Below, piece by piece: positions 42,835 through 53,409 of a DNA stretch of 64,000 bases. A program made the translations under genes and the position numbers. The first letter of the stretch is position 1; each line of letters begins with the position of its first letter. This DNA is from Agriotes lineatus (lineage: Eukaryota; Arthropoda; Insecta; Coleoptera; Elateridae). The stretch lies in the NCBI GenBank assembly GCA_940337035.1, contig OW679195.1, forward strand, positions 171,464,015 to 171,528,014, read 5' to 3'. A model generated the notes under the pieces. It searched no databases. It was not told where the DNA came from and saw only the letters and a list, made by a program, of their open reading frames with translations.

Positions 42835-43030
42835 GAAAAATATTCACTTATAATACCATGAGTAGTCAAAGTTATGTCGAATATTTTTGGTGTGTCCATT
42901 GCGTTTCGACACGATTAGGACGAGTGTAATAGCACGAGTCCTAATCCCAAGTGCAATGAACATGAGTAGTAATACCACCGCAAAAATATTCTACTTAACT
43001 TTGACTGAGAATGGCATTCGAGGGACTATT
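42835..43030. repeat. Foldback with GC-rich central hairpin
   Basis: 'cactcataataccatgagta' type arms (42850 and 42962) surround the hairpin 'gattaggacgagtgtaatagcacgagtcctaatc' (written here in two halves of 17), near 42920-42953. No gene. Confidence 0.5.
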
Positions 43031-43146
43031 CAATGAACCAAACTTTTTCAAATTAGTATTCACTAAATCTAGCAACAAACTACGCAATTTCTACAGTAAC
43101 AACACTAATATTGACTTTTTCTAATAAAAATAACATTTGTTTAAAA

Positions 43147-43575
43147 TAGTCAAGGGTAATACCACAAGTAGTGGATATATTTTTGACAAATATTTTGTCG
43201 TTTCCTTGTAAATTATTGCGTTTAAATTTCAAGAAACAAAATTATATCAAAAATGTCACGAGCCGAAGGCGATTGGTGCGATTTTGTTGAGTGAAATTTG
43301 CAATAATTTCCATGGAAATGACAAAATATTTTTTAAAAATATATCCACTTCGAGTGGTATTTGGGACGACTATTTAACAATATGTATACATAACGATTAA
43401 CTTTATTGAAAAATAATCCAACAATTAATATTCATCCTCAATTAAATTCAGCGGAATACTTCCAAAACACAACATTTAAAAATTTTTAACGCAAGCCAAA
43501 CTTTGTTCACACAATTTGTTGGTGTTTAGTTTTACGTAACCTAGCGATATCGCCAAGGACAGAAAAAAGGTCATT
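43147..43575. repeat. Inverted diverged copy of the 26461/27047 foldback
   Basis: It starts 'agtcaagggtaataccacaa' and ends 'cctagcgatatcgccaagga', matching copies A/B inverted, with the same 'cacgagccgaaggcga' hairpin at 43258. It ends next to a short GC-rich segment (43620-43660, 'taccccgggcgggaagtaga') of unknown origin. Confidence 0.75.
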
Positions 43576-43810
43576 ACTGACTTTTTAAAAAGTTGGAAAA
43601 TGAGCCATTACCAACTTTTATTTTCTACCCCGGGCGGGAAGTAGATTACCATGACAGCGGGTGGAAATAATTTGTAGCTCTTGGATGGAAAATGACAGTT
43701 CAACATTCCCATTTCTCGGTGGGATGTTTTCTCGAAAGCGAAGATTAGCGGAGTTTCCGAATTTATGGGTTACTTCATTTCCACACTGTATATCTTATAT
43801 TTGAAACTAA

Positions 43811-43996
43811 AGTATGATAAAAAATTATTTTCATCTAGTATGGCTATGGAATACTTCATAATTTTTGAATGCAACTATGTTTACGCTTAAATGTCAAACT
43901 TGGCATTTGATTTTTAAATGAGTTATAGTTGCATTCTTAAATTAGGAACTATTCCATGGCCATACTAGATGAAAATCATTTTTGATCATACTATAG
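43811..43996. repeat. ~186-bp palindromic MITE
   Basis: 'gtatgataaaaaattatttt' followed by 'catctagtatggc' is inverted as 'gccatactagatg' and 'aaaatcatttttgatcatac'. The centre is about 43905. Confidence 0.7.
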
Positions 43997-44200
43997 AATG
44001 TTTTGATAATCGCTTTCCTGTAAAATGGAAAAATTATATTTAAAAATAGAATTACTGCACATAAATATATTATAGAAGATATAAATAGCAATCAAATAGT
44101 TATTAAACTTTTTATAATTATAAATATCCTTTCTATCTAATTTAGAAAATATAAAGACTTTAGAATTTAAAAACACAGCACGTTTCGAAAACGGTAGGTA

Positions 44201-44423
44201 CAGTCGCGGAATTAAAAATCCGGACACTTAAAATGATTCAGTGTATATCTTACTTTACTTTACTTATCACGCTACGTGGTGAAATTAGTGAAAATCAAAA
44301 TTATTACTCGTATATGACAGCATGCCTCATTTAAGAGCCGAACAAAAAATGCAAGTAATTACATTACCCAAAAATTGCAAAAATCATCTGTAAGACTCGT
44401 CCGGATTTTTAATTCCGCGACTG
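44201..44423. repeat. 223-bp TA-flanked MITE
   Basis: About 26-bp TIRs 'cagtcgcggaattaaaaatc' at 44201 and complement ending at 44423. TA lies at 44199-44200 and 44424-44425. Tc1/mariner type, no ORF. Confidence 0.85.
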
Positions 44424-44531
44424 TACATATAAAAACTCAAGACCCAATAACATGTACCGTTACGGCCAACTCAAAGTGCACGGCAGATTTGTAGCGTGTA
44501 ATACCAAAGAGCATATAATGAGAAGAGACGC

Positions 44532-45352
44532 TAGGCAGTATTAGCGTATAGCTTAAAATCTCCCGCCCGCTAGGCTCCCAGGTCTTATCCCTCTGGCGGG
44601 AGGAATCCCAGTTAAACAGCTCAGAGCAAAACCATGAATCTAGAATTCGTTGGTTTAAACTGCAGTGCGGTGTTGCCAAGGTTAACACAACCTTCGAACG
44701 ATAATAACTTGGGTTACAAAATGCCAATTTTATAAGTACATAATTCCTAATACGTTTACATCAACCGTTGCTTTGAAGTATAGCAATTATTTGTATTTAT
44801 CGTGGTTTTTGTTTGTATACCTATTTCTTTGTAATTGCAATCGCAAAACAAACTAAAGCACACTATAATGCGAAATACGCGCGAAATATGCGTTGCCACG
44901 TTTACGATTTGTGGATTTATATTATAAAGTTAAGGGCATTTAAAATCTCTTAAAGGGTTGCTGTAACCTCATGTCGTCAAACGTTTCCACTGAACATCTG
45001 GATCCTATTGAGGTCAAGCTGTCTTGCATACAATGCTTTGGGTTGCACTAGCCGCTCGCCTTGTCTCGCCCAAGCGTTTAAATGACAAGAAATGTTTATT
45101 TATGACTCTGTAAATTTAAACAGTAATCTAGAATAAGATAATTGTGTGTCATTACATGAAAGTCGTCATTTATAACGAAAAATCGTGAAGATGGTAACAC
45201 TTTTTTTAACGCAAAATCCTGAAAAACAACACTTTTTTAAACTAATTATTTGATTGAAATTGTGAATTGTCAATTTGACAGTTGAAAATTCTGAAGTCCT
45301 TTTCGACACAATTTTGAGTTACAAGAGATCACTATGCAATAAATAACATGTA
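44532..45352. other. Interior of the THAP element, no gene recognised
   Basis: No ORF or repeat stands out. The segment near 44560-44600 is GC-richer ('ctcccgcccgctaggctccc'). Confidence 0.3.
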
Positions 45353-45585
45353 CAGTCGGCGCCTTAGAAATTGAAACAATACTATGATATATTTTGCTTG
45401 TATTTTTAAGTGCAGAAACTGGGCTTTTGTAGTTGTGATGGTTTTGATTGTTATGTCAGATTTTTTATTGTTTGTCAAATATGAAATGACAGCTCACATT
45501 AATGAAGTAATCACAGCAAAAAAATAATAATAACTTAAATATTACAACACATGTTACGTGTCCCGCTTTCTAAGGCGCCGACACG
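45353..45585. repeat. ~233-bp TA-flanked MITE
   Basis: Ends 'cagtcggcgccttagaaa' (45353) and 'tttctaaggcgccgac' (45568-45583), with TA at 45351-45352 and 45586-45587. The last few bases of the right end have diverged. Confidence 0.6.
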
Positions 45586-46014
45586 TATGAAAGCAACTAT
45601 TTTTCACTCATTTTCTTGCGTTAATCGCACTGCAAATTCATGAAAAAAACTAAAAAAAGTATGACTTCCAAAACTAGTTGCACACATAACTATTTAAATT
45701 TTTTTATTTGAATAAGTTTCAACGCTCACACTGACAGTCATAAAACGAAATTTGTCTTCAAATTTTACTGCTAACTTTAATAAACCTACGTCTACTGTTT
45801 TTGTAAATTAAAATGCGAATAATTAATTTTTCGTTGACCGCTTGTTAATTCCTAAAAAAGGATGGATTAATAGATGTCATTAATACACTGTTTTTGATTA
45901 ATACACTCTTTTTCAATAATTAACTGTTTTTGTGATTTTGACGTTTTGATGATATTTTGCATGAAGGTTAGTTGTGTTAATCAAATTTTTCACCACAAAA
46001 AAGATCTTGTGGCC

Positions 46015-46170
46015 AACGAAAAAAATGTGTAATCAACTCGTTTGTTAATGGGCGATTAATAATCTCAACTATTAAAGGCACTCACATCGCTCGTTCGTGC
46101 TTTAAACAGTTTCGATTATTAATCGCCTTCATTAACACACTTGTTGGTTAAATAACTATTCCCACAACAG
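46015..46170. repeat. Hairpin-rich foldback remnant
   Basis: 'ggcgattaataatc' (46050) and 'gattattaatcgcc' (46113) enclose a GC-rich hairpin, 'gcactcacatcgctcgttcgtgc'-like (46079-46101). The outer arms are weaker. Confidence 0.5.
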
Positions 46171-46243
46171 TTATACAAAAAGTTGGCCAATGGTATGTTT
46201 TAATAAAAAAAGTGTTACGAATACAAGAAAAAATTAAGTAGTT

Positions 46244-46269
46244 CCAAAGAGCATATATATGCTCTTTGG
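46244..46269. promoter_or_regulatory. 26-bp perfect palindrome matching the element's subterminal motif
   Basis: Each 13-base half is ccaaagagcatat or its exact complement. The same half-site lies in the terminal repeat (44504-44516). An internal copy about 400 bp upstream of the THAP start could be a protein-binding site or a relic of a terminal repeat. Confidence 0.4.
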
Positions 46270-46646
46270 TAGTTCTTTATTTATTAGCTGTAACTCGCTA
46301 GAACGGGTAGGTCAGTATCTATAAATAAATACGAGAACCGAGACAAATTGTACTTCTGGCTAAAATAGGTACTCTGTTCTTTGCTTTTGGGTTAGCCATA
46401 AATACTTCAAACTTTGTAGTTTGTAAAGAAACATGTGATCTTTACAACAAAATGAATTAGGAAATTAGGACAAGTAATTTGATTTTAGTTTAGTTCAGAA
46501 CAAGCTAGCTGATGGTACAGTACCGTACAGTTTAGTAAGATCTGGATTTAAATCCTGTATTCAACGTATTTACGTATTGAGATTGTGTTTTCAGTATTCT
46601 TCGGTTTAATAATTGGTGCGACGCAAGTCATAATAATAAATTTTCA

Positions 46647-47618
46647 ATGGCTCCTTTAACATGTGCCTATTTTGGTTGTTTGCGAAATCGCAAACAAGAC
46701 TGCGATTTAAGTTTCTTTCGTTTTCCGAAAGATACCTGCAGAGGTGGGAAGTGGTTAACTAATTGTGGAAATCTGAATCTTTATAAACTCTCTTCTGAAC
46801 AATTACGTGAAAAGCGAATTTGTGCCGTGCATTTTAGTGAACACCATTTTATGAATTCATTAAAAAATAAATTAGTTTTTGATGCAATTCCGTTGCATTA
46901 CAAAACGAATAAGGTTACCAGTATCCAGGGCTTGACTGAACAATGTGTTCCTGTGTCGCCGGAGAAAATTTTGTTAAAAAAAGAAATTGCTCCGAAAGTG
47001 TATACGAACACCACAAACCGAGGGAAATTGCCAATTGAAGAACATCTCTCACCGTCACGCTATTCTGGTTCGGAAGAAGACCGTATTTTATTACAGGTGA
47101 GTGCTATTGTACAATAATTAATGATAGACAGTATTTTCAAGGGTAATACCACACAAGGTGAAACTTTTTGAGAATTTTTTTCGTTCATATGCAAAATATT
47201 GCGTTTAAATTTCTCGAAACCAAGTGCAGTTGAGCAGTTTTTGTTGAGAGAAATTTGCAATAATTTGCATGCTGACGAAAAAATTTCTCTTAAAAAATGC
47301 TGCCTTGGGTGGTATTTGGAAAGATTATTCAACAATATTGGTAGATGACTTTTACCGTGTTCGACAGCACACATTTTTAACGATTTCCACTATTAATTCA
47401 ATACTGGAGCTTCCAACATAATTATTATGAGTTTTTAGAACGAATATGCTGCTCGCTCTGTTTTCTGATTTCAGAATTCTGCGAGACACATTCGCTTGCA
47501 GACAACAACCAAAGCAACAGCTGCAAGATCGCACTTCAAAAAATCGTTGCCGCTACCTGTGTTGTGTGATTTATATTGTTATATTTTAGTGTTGTTATTA
47601 TTTTTGTTAAAAAGATAG
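46647..47618 (+). CDS. THAP zinc-finger protein (two-exon model)
   Basis: The ATG at 46647 opens a 150-codon exon ending at 47096 with donor acag|gtgagt. The first ~85 residues form a THAP domain: Cys pair 'MAPLTCAYFGC', 'FFRFPKD', 'KWLTNCGN' (the invariant Trp), 'RICAVHFSEHHF' (Cys and His) and the 'LVFDAIP' C-terminal box. All C2CH ligands are present. THAP domains bind DNA and occur in host regulators and in P-type transposases. Residues 86-150 have no known domain. The next plausible exon is 47475-47618 (acceptor gatttcag|aatt), which keeps the frame and adds 47 mostly hydrophobic/basic residues before TAG, giving ~197 residues; this exon is a guess. The intron hosts a MITE at 47135-47345. 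Location inside a TIR element suggests transposon origin or capture. Confidence 0.7.
47135..47345. repeat. Foldback MITE in the THAP intron
   Basis: 'caagggtaataccacacaag' and the complement-like 'gccttgggtggtatttgg' enclose arms 'caaaatattgcgtttaaatt' and 'aaatttgcaataatttgc'. It is a diverged member of the 26461/43147 family. Confidence 0.6.
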
Positions 47619-47769
47619 AAGTTTTTTGCAGCTAGGGATAACTATTTACTAAATTTATAGTTCTGCATAGTTTTTTCTTCTCTAAAACATAACCCCACGT
47701 AACTAAATCAAATATCTTGGGGGGTTTACCTACATGTAATCTGGTTACACATTGCTAGGTTGCAAACAA

Positions 47770-48040
47770 CAAAATAAATAAAGATTGTTATTTGATATTT
47801 GAAACATAAAACCTGTGTTTTATTTCTTCGAATACAATTCATATACAGTGTGTCCCCGGGTAGGTGAAACGACTCTTGTAAAATGTAAAAAATTCTGGAT
47901 TTAATTTTTCACGTCTTGAGGTTCAGCCCTCCTTGGTTAAAGACAAATTTTCAACATATTTTTCTGTAGATTAGTGTGCCTTTTATGTAGCAAATACGAC
48001 AGAAAGTTATTAAGAAAAGTTGTTTAGAATCAACATCCAA
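47770..48040. other. Spacer with a possible poly(A) signal and one transposon end
   Basis: 'aaaataaataaag' near 47770-47783 could end the THAP transcript. 'tacagtgtgtccccgggtag' near 47846 resembles a Tc1-type end, but no partner end was found. Confidence 0.3.
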
Positions 48041-48720
48041 ATCCAAATTTACAGGATTTTTGTAACAGTAATTCATTAACAGTGGTAGATTATAGTTTCT
48101 TGAAGCCATTTAAATATATATTAATTAGAATTGAAAAATATTTCTCCTAAAAAGCGCATTGCATAAAAAACGTAAAAATTATGCAAACATAATACTTTTC
48201 GGTAAATAATAAAAACTCTGAGATTTTTTTAGAGTGTGTTATTTTTAGCTAACTGAACAATCTCAAACCCAGAAAACGCCTATTTTTTAACTTTAGCTAA
48301 AAAGTAATTTTTAACTTTTTTAAATATTTTCAAAATTTCACATACAAAGGTGTAATATTAAAATTCATTTTTTTATGTGAACACTTTAAAGATTTATAAT
48401 TGGGAAAAATAATATAAAATGTTAATTACTTCTTTAGATTTTTTATTATTTACCGAAAAGTAGTATGTTTGCATAATTTTTAGGTTTTCCATGCAAGGCG
48501 TTTTTTAAGTGGAATATTTTTCCATTCTAATTAATATCTATTTAAATGGCTTCTAGAAACTTTAATTTAGCCCTGTTAATGAATTGCTGTAACAAAAATC
48601 CGTAAATGTTCTTTTACAGTTGTCCAAATAAAGAGATTTGTCTTTGTCCAATTACATGTTCTAAAAATCTCCTTATTTAGACAATTGTAAAAGAACATTT
48701 ACAGAATTTTTGTAACTGAA
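48040..48720. repeat. Large foldback with a nested smaller palindrome
   Basis: 'gatttttgtaacagtaattc...ttgcataatttt...taccgaaaagta' arms (48055-48210 with 48440-48600) are inverted at good identity. A second palindrome at 48607-48703 (tgttcttttacagttgtcca and its complement) sits in the right end. Confidence 0.65.
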
Positions 48721-48839
48721 ATTCATTAACACGGCTAGATTAGAATTTCCGTCGGCGGTTGCCCCAAATTCAAGCATACATAAAAATAATATCTGCGTTG
48801 ATTACCTGCGCCTCAATAAAAGCCGAAACGGGCCATTAT

Positions 48840-49010
48840 ACCATGCACCGAAGTTTTTTAATTTATTACCTCCGGGTATTCGAATGATACCGTTTAATAA
48901 ATTTAAAATAACAATAAAATCGTTCTTGTTAAAACACGCTTTTTACAACAACGAAGAATTTTGCGCGCGCATTGGCGACCTCATTGAAATCTTACTTAAT
49001 TTCGGAAAAA
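48840..49010 (+). pseudogene. Non-LTR reverse transcriptase C-terminal tail
   Basis: The reading 'NLLPPGIRMIPFNKFKITIK' then 'SFLLKHAFYNNEEF' matches the extreme C-terminus common to many non-LTR retrotransposon RTs ('LPxxIR...FKxxLKxxL...FYS.EEF'). The RT itself is absent. Sequence just after is GC-richer and unidentified. Confidence 0.5.
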
Positions 49011-49388
49011 TGCCTTTCCGGATTTTAACAAATTCGAATATCTGGATTGTAAAAGGCGTTGTAGTTTGCTGGTCCGTACGACCTTCTTACAATGCGGTAA
49101 CAGATCTGGCAACATAGGCAATTTATCTTCGCGCTCGAGGGTTTGTCCGCTACTTTCAGGTAGAAAACCCAAAATAAGGTTTGCTTTCTCCACATTTTAA
49201 TTCGAGAAAAGTGGTATGCAACCCAATTAACAAGCAATACGTTTACAGCCATAAGCTTGCGTCTCTTCTCATTATATGCTCGCTCTTTGGTAATACGATA
49301 TTCTAATCATAGACGTCGAGTTTTGACGTTTACGTTTGTCATCAACTGTCATAGAACTGAAAACTCGAAAAATTCCCAGACATTTGTC

Positions 49389-50243
49389 AGAAGCAGAGAA
49401 AATGGGAGCTATTACAAAACTGGAAGAGAACTGGTCGCTGAGTCGAGTCGCAGCAGATTTGCATGTGAGCAAAAGCTGCATTTTCAAAATTAAAAATCGT
49501 TGGCAGTAGAGACTTCTGCAAGAAAAGTTTTTTTAACCCCAGAGAACAAAGAACGAAGAATACAGTTTGCAACCGACTATTTGAATGAAATCGACGATTT
49601 TTGGAACAGGACTGTTTTCTCAGATGAAAAGGTATTTCAATCATTTAACAATTGACGATTAAGGGTGTATAGACCACAAAATTCAAGTTTTGAGGAGCAA
49701 TATTATGTTCAACCCTTAAGTAGTGGACGATTCTCTGTAAACGTATGGGGATAGATCAATGGTCACGGATCTGGGGAATGCTATAGAATTAATGGTCGAC
49801 TGAATGCTGAAAATTATTGCAATATTTTCCAAAATGTGATGCTGCCATCTGTAAGAGGAGGTCTTTCCTAATCAATTTACTTTTCAACGGGCAAGATATT
49901 ACTTAATTAATTAATTTTGTTTATGTTAACGTAATTGATAACATTATTTTCACAGGATAACTGTCCTGTGCATGCAGCAGGGATTGTTCATTGATGGTTT
50001 GATGAGAATAATATCAATTTATTACCATGGCCTGCAAAAAGTCCGGACTTGAACCCTATCGAAAATGTTTGGGTGTATTTAACTAAAAAAATTTATACCA
50101 GGGAGTTTGCACCAAACAACGCCGATGAATTATGGGAAAGAATAATAAATGCTTGGAAGGAACTGAGAGAAGGATACAATATGGAAACATTGGTCAACTC
50201 TATGCGAAGCAAACTGCAAAGCGTAGTAGCAATTGAATACTGA
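49389..50243 (+). pseudogene. Tc1-like DD34E transposase, left-arm copy
   Basis: The + strand starts 'MGAITKLEENWSLSRVAADL' with a helix-turn-helix-like segment, then 'TPENKERRIQFATDYLNEID', 'NRTVFSDEKVF' (first catalytic Asp), 'GRFSVNVWG', 'DNCPVHAAGIVH' (second Asp) and 'WPAKSPDLNPIENVW' (catalytic Glu, 34 residues after the second Asp). It ends at 50243 after 'MRSKLQSVVAIEY'. Stops near 49508 and 49753, one between the second Asp and Glu (near 49995), and a small insertion around 49855-49915 inactivate it. Confidence 0.8.
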
Positions 50244-50514
50244 TACATATTTATTAAATACATATTATTACATGTATAGTTTGTTTACTTGTGAAACTTT
50301 GCTAAAATACAAACATTAAAAAAGTAATACCTATTCTTACAATCACAAGCAACGCCACTGGAGAAACCCTCATTTAATAAGCCGAAAAATCGCAAAAAGA
50401 TTGTAAGAATAGGTATTACTTTTTTAATGTTTGTATTTTAGCAAAGTTTCACAAGTAAACAAACTATACATCTAATAATATGTATTTAATAAATATGTAT
50501 CAGTATTCAATTGC

Positions 50515-51373
50515 TTAAATTGCTACTACGCTTTGCAGTTTGTTTCGCATAGGGTTGACCAATGTTTCCATATTGTATCCTCGCAGTTCCTTCCAAGCAT
50601 TTATTATTCTTTCCCATAATTCATCTGCGTTGTTTGGTGCAAAATCCCTGGTATAAATTTTTGTAGTTAAATACCCCCAAACATTTTCGATAGGGTTCAA
50701 GTCCGGACTTTTTGCAGGCCATGGTAATAAATTGATATTATTCTCATCAAACCATCAATGAACAATCCCTGCTGCATGCACAGGACAGTTATCCTGTGAA
50801 AATAATGTTATCAATTACGTTAACATAAACAAAATTAATTAATTAAGTAATATCTTGCCTGTTGAAAAGTAAATTGATTAGGAAAGGCCTCTCTTACAGA
50901 TGGCAGCATCACATTTTGCAAAATATTGCGATAATTTTCAGCATTCAGTCGACCATTAATTCTATAGCATGCCCCAGATCCGTGAGCATTGATCCATCCC
51001 CATACGTTTACAGAGAATCGTCCACTACTTAAGGGTTGAACATAATATTGTTCCTCAAATCTTGAATTTTGTGGTCCATACACCCTTAATCGTCAATTGG
51101 TAAATGATTGAAATACCTTTTCATCTGAGAAAACAGTCCTGTTCCAAAAATCGTCGATTTCATTCAAATAGTCGGTTGCAAACTGTATTCTTCGTTCTTT
51201 GTTCTCTGAGGTTAAAAAAACTTTTCTTGCAGAAGTCTCTACTGCCAACGATTTTTAATTTTGAAAATGCAGCTCTTGCTGACATGCAAATCTGCCGCGA
51301 CTCGACTCAGCGACCAGTTCTCTTCCAGTTTTGTAATAGCTCGCATTTTCTCTGCTTCTGACAAATGTCTGGG
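50515..51373 (-). pseudogene. Tc1-like DD34E transposase, right-arm copy
   Basis: It mirrors the left-arm copy. On the minus strand it runs from near 51373 ('LSEAEKM') to 50515. The central piece 51083-50835 is open with 'QPLSSGRFSVNVWGWINAHG', where the left copy has a stop instead of the second Trp. The C-terminal piece 50700-50515 begins 'MNPIENVWGYLTTKIYTRDF'. It has its own separate lesions (for example a stop before 51083), so neither arm is functional alone. Confidence 0.8.
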
Positions 51374-51501
51374 AATTTTTCGAGTTTTCAGTTCTATGAC
51401 AGTTGATGACAAACGTAAACGTCAAAACTCGACGTCTATGATTAGAATATCGTATTACACGCTAAAAATCTGCCGTGCACTTTGAGTTGGCCGTAACGGT
51501 A

Positions 51502-52625
51502 CCTATTAAACTTAAGTGATATTTATTGTAACATTCTACTAACAATGTTTTAAAAGTTACCTATACTTATTATACCATAGGTCCTTTAGGACATATTAAA
51601 CATTCGAAATCAATAAAAAATAACTAAGTATAATACTAAAAAATACATTGCGTAGATAAAATAAAATTTGATATGTAAAAATGGGTTCCTTTAAATAAAT
51701 ATATTAGGAGATTTATAAAACAAATAATGTTATGCAAGATTTTAGTTAGCTAAATAAAAATCTTATTGTCGTAACATATAGTTTAATAATTAAAAATGTT
51801 ATATTTTAATGTTTCGTCACCTATGTTGGCTTCATCAGTAAATGGGAATAATTACAGAATTGATTACTTTTTAAAATTTACATTGCTGAATAAAAATAAA
51901 AAAGATATGCGAATTGCATATTATATTTCCTTTTATTGTAGGGACTTAATCTAGGTCTTTAATTGGCTGAATTTTACGTCATCTTAAAACAATTTCAAAT
52001 CAATTTTTACAAACAAATGCAAATTGCTAATTACCAAAATGCTTATCCTAAATACCTTACATCTAAACGCAAAACTAATAAGACTATCGTCTTTAGCGTA
52101 TTTCTCTGCACAAAAAGAAGGAAAAATTTGAGCATGTGCTGGGCTTTGCCCCACATACAACCCAGATTTAATGCCTGAAAGGTGATTCCACAGCCCTACT
52201 GTGTATGTGTGAACGTTATCTGCAGGACGGCGAAGGAATTAACGAAGATTTGCCCACAATAGCTAACGTGAATCTAGTAACTTCGCACGACGCCGTGTAG
52301 CCCAACAGCTCTACTAGTGCTTGAAGGTCCCAATATGTCCAACAGCACCTCCTCCAAATATGTGCAAGCTTTATAAACTGCACGGACTCCTCTGAAGCAT
52401 ATTTGGTTGCAGTTCTTTGACTCGCAACAAATTTAATTGGTACATATGTACTTAGTTCCTTAGTGTGTACAATATCCAATTTTATCTGTTTGCAGGGCCC
52501 AAATTTGAAAGCACACATGCTCTTTAGCTATGGCCTTCGAATTTTCCAGCTGCTGCTTTCCAATTTGTGTTTGCCCACGACTCGGGCTTCTATTCAACCT
52601 GAGGCCAGCTCCGATTGTAGCTCCC
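51502..52625. other. Spacer; coding-like minus-strand stretch of unknown identity
   Basis: 51502-52180 is AT-rich, with a weak hammerhead-like motif at 51811-51840 (-). From 52625 down to 52216 the minus strand has two overlapping open stretches ('TGATIGAGLRLNRSPSRG', 'HTKELSTYVPIKFVASQRTA') with moderately even base composition, and the same block continues past the hAT at 52634-53401 to about 53460. I could not identify it, and no start or splice sites are convincing. Confidence 0.3.
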
Positions 52626-52633
52626 GTACACAC

Positions 52634-53401
52634 TAGTGATGTCAAAAAAGTAACTATTTGTTACACGAGTACTCGTTACTCAACAAGATCCGAAGTAACG
52701 GATATCAACTTTCAAAAGTATTCGTTACATTTTTAAAAGAGTTACTTTAGTTTAACCAAGAGTATTTGGTTCGATCTTACTTTTTATTTTATCGCCATCT
52801 TACGGTTCGAATATTAAGTTTAAGATTGTGTTTAAAATTAGAATGTTGTCTAAAAAAGTAGGGGTTTAATGAAAATACTTTTTAGGTACATTCAAACAGC
52901 GATTGGGGTTCTTAGCTTAGACTTTTTTAATACCCTAAAATGAAATAGATAGGTAATTTTCCGAAGAAATGCTTAATATGCTTTATCACATAAGCGGGGT
53001 TTCGGGGATGTTTTCTGACATTAAGATAAAGTTACTTTGAAAACAAAATAAAAGCAAGTCTCTTAACCAGGTTGTTTTAAAACCTCTTTTACGTAAAAAT
53101 TCAACTCCCGATATTATCATGTGTATAAGCCCCGTGCCCAATGCACAATTCTGAGAAATGAAGAAGTAAGCATTCTATTTTGTTTATTTATTCAGCTTTT
53201 GCAGCTCCGTGTGCTTGTCACTCAATTTGAAACCAACGGATACTCTCACTGAACTTTCGGATACTCGATCCGAACTGGTTGCGACGCACGTAGGCTTTAG
53301 AATAAACGGGTACTCGGTAACGAATACAAAGTAACGGATACTACTACGAAAAGTAACGAATAGTTACAAGTACCGAAAAGTAACTGAAGTTGACATTACT
53401 A
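52634..53401. mobile_element. Non-autonomous hAT element, 768 bp
   Basis: TIRs are 'tagtgatgtca' (52634) and 'tgacattacta' (ending 53401). An exact 8-bp target duplication, gtacacac, lies at 52626-52633 and 53402-53409. No transposase. Subterminal regions contain repeated 'gtaacgaata/gagtactcgttac' motifs. A second, inverted copy is at 63664-64000. Confidence 0.9.
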
Positions 53402-53409
53402 GTACACAC

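Larger units (their letters stand above)
49293..51452. mobile_element. Inverted-duplicated Tc1-type transposon (2.16-kb palindrome)
   Basis: The left end 'atacgatattctaatcatag' (49293) is mirrored at 51433-51452. The arms continue inverted over almost their whole length, about 1.05 kb each, to a centre near 50370. Each arm holds a full-length transposase relic, pointing at each other. It sits in the right terminal repeat of the THAP element with a TA duplication (49291-49292 and 51453-51454). Confidence 0.85.
44457..51499 (+). mobile_element. THAP-gene-bearing TIR element, split by a nested transposon
   Basis: A 75-bp left terminal repeat (44457-44531, 'ccgttacggccaactcaaag' through 'accaaagagcatataatgag') is inverted at the right end in two pieces: 49259-49292 and 51453-51499. 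The gap is exactly the nested element 49293-51452; removing that insert with one TA restores a contiguous right repeat. TA lies outside both ends (44455-44456, 51500-51501). The unsplit element would be about 4.9 kb. It contains a + strand THAP exon and several smaller MITEs. THAP domains occur at the N-terminus of P-type transposases, but a TA duplication is not typical of P elements, so classification is open. Confidence 0.7.

Noticed and set aside
47846..47870. Left end of a Tc1-type element (tacagtgtgtccccgggtag)
   Set aside because: No inverted partner was found within the window; retained only as a remark.
44457..51499. Classification of the THAP element as a P element
   Set aside because: No 8-bp target duplication was found. 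TA flanks and terminal sequence do not match the P pattern, so only the THAP domain supports it.
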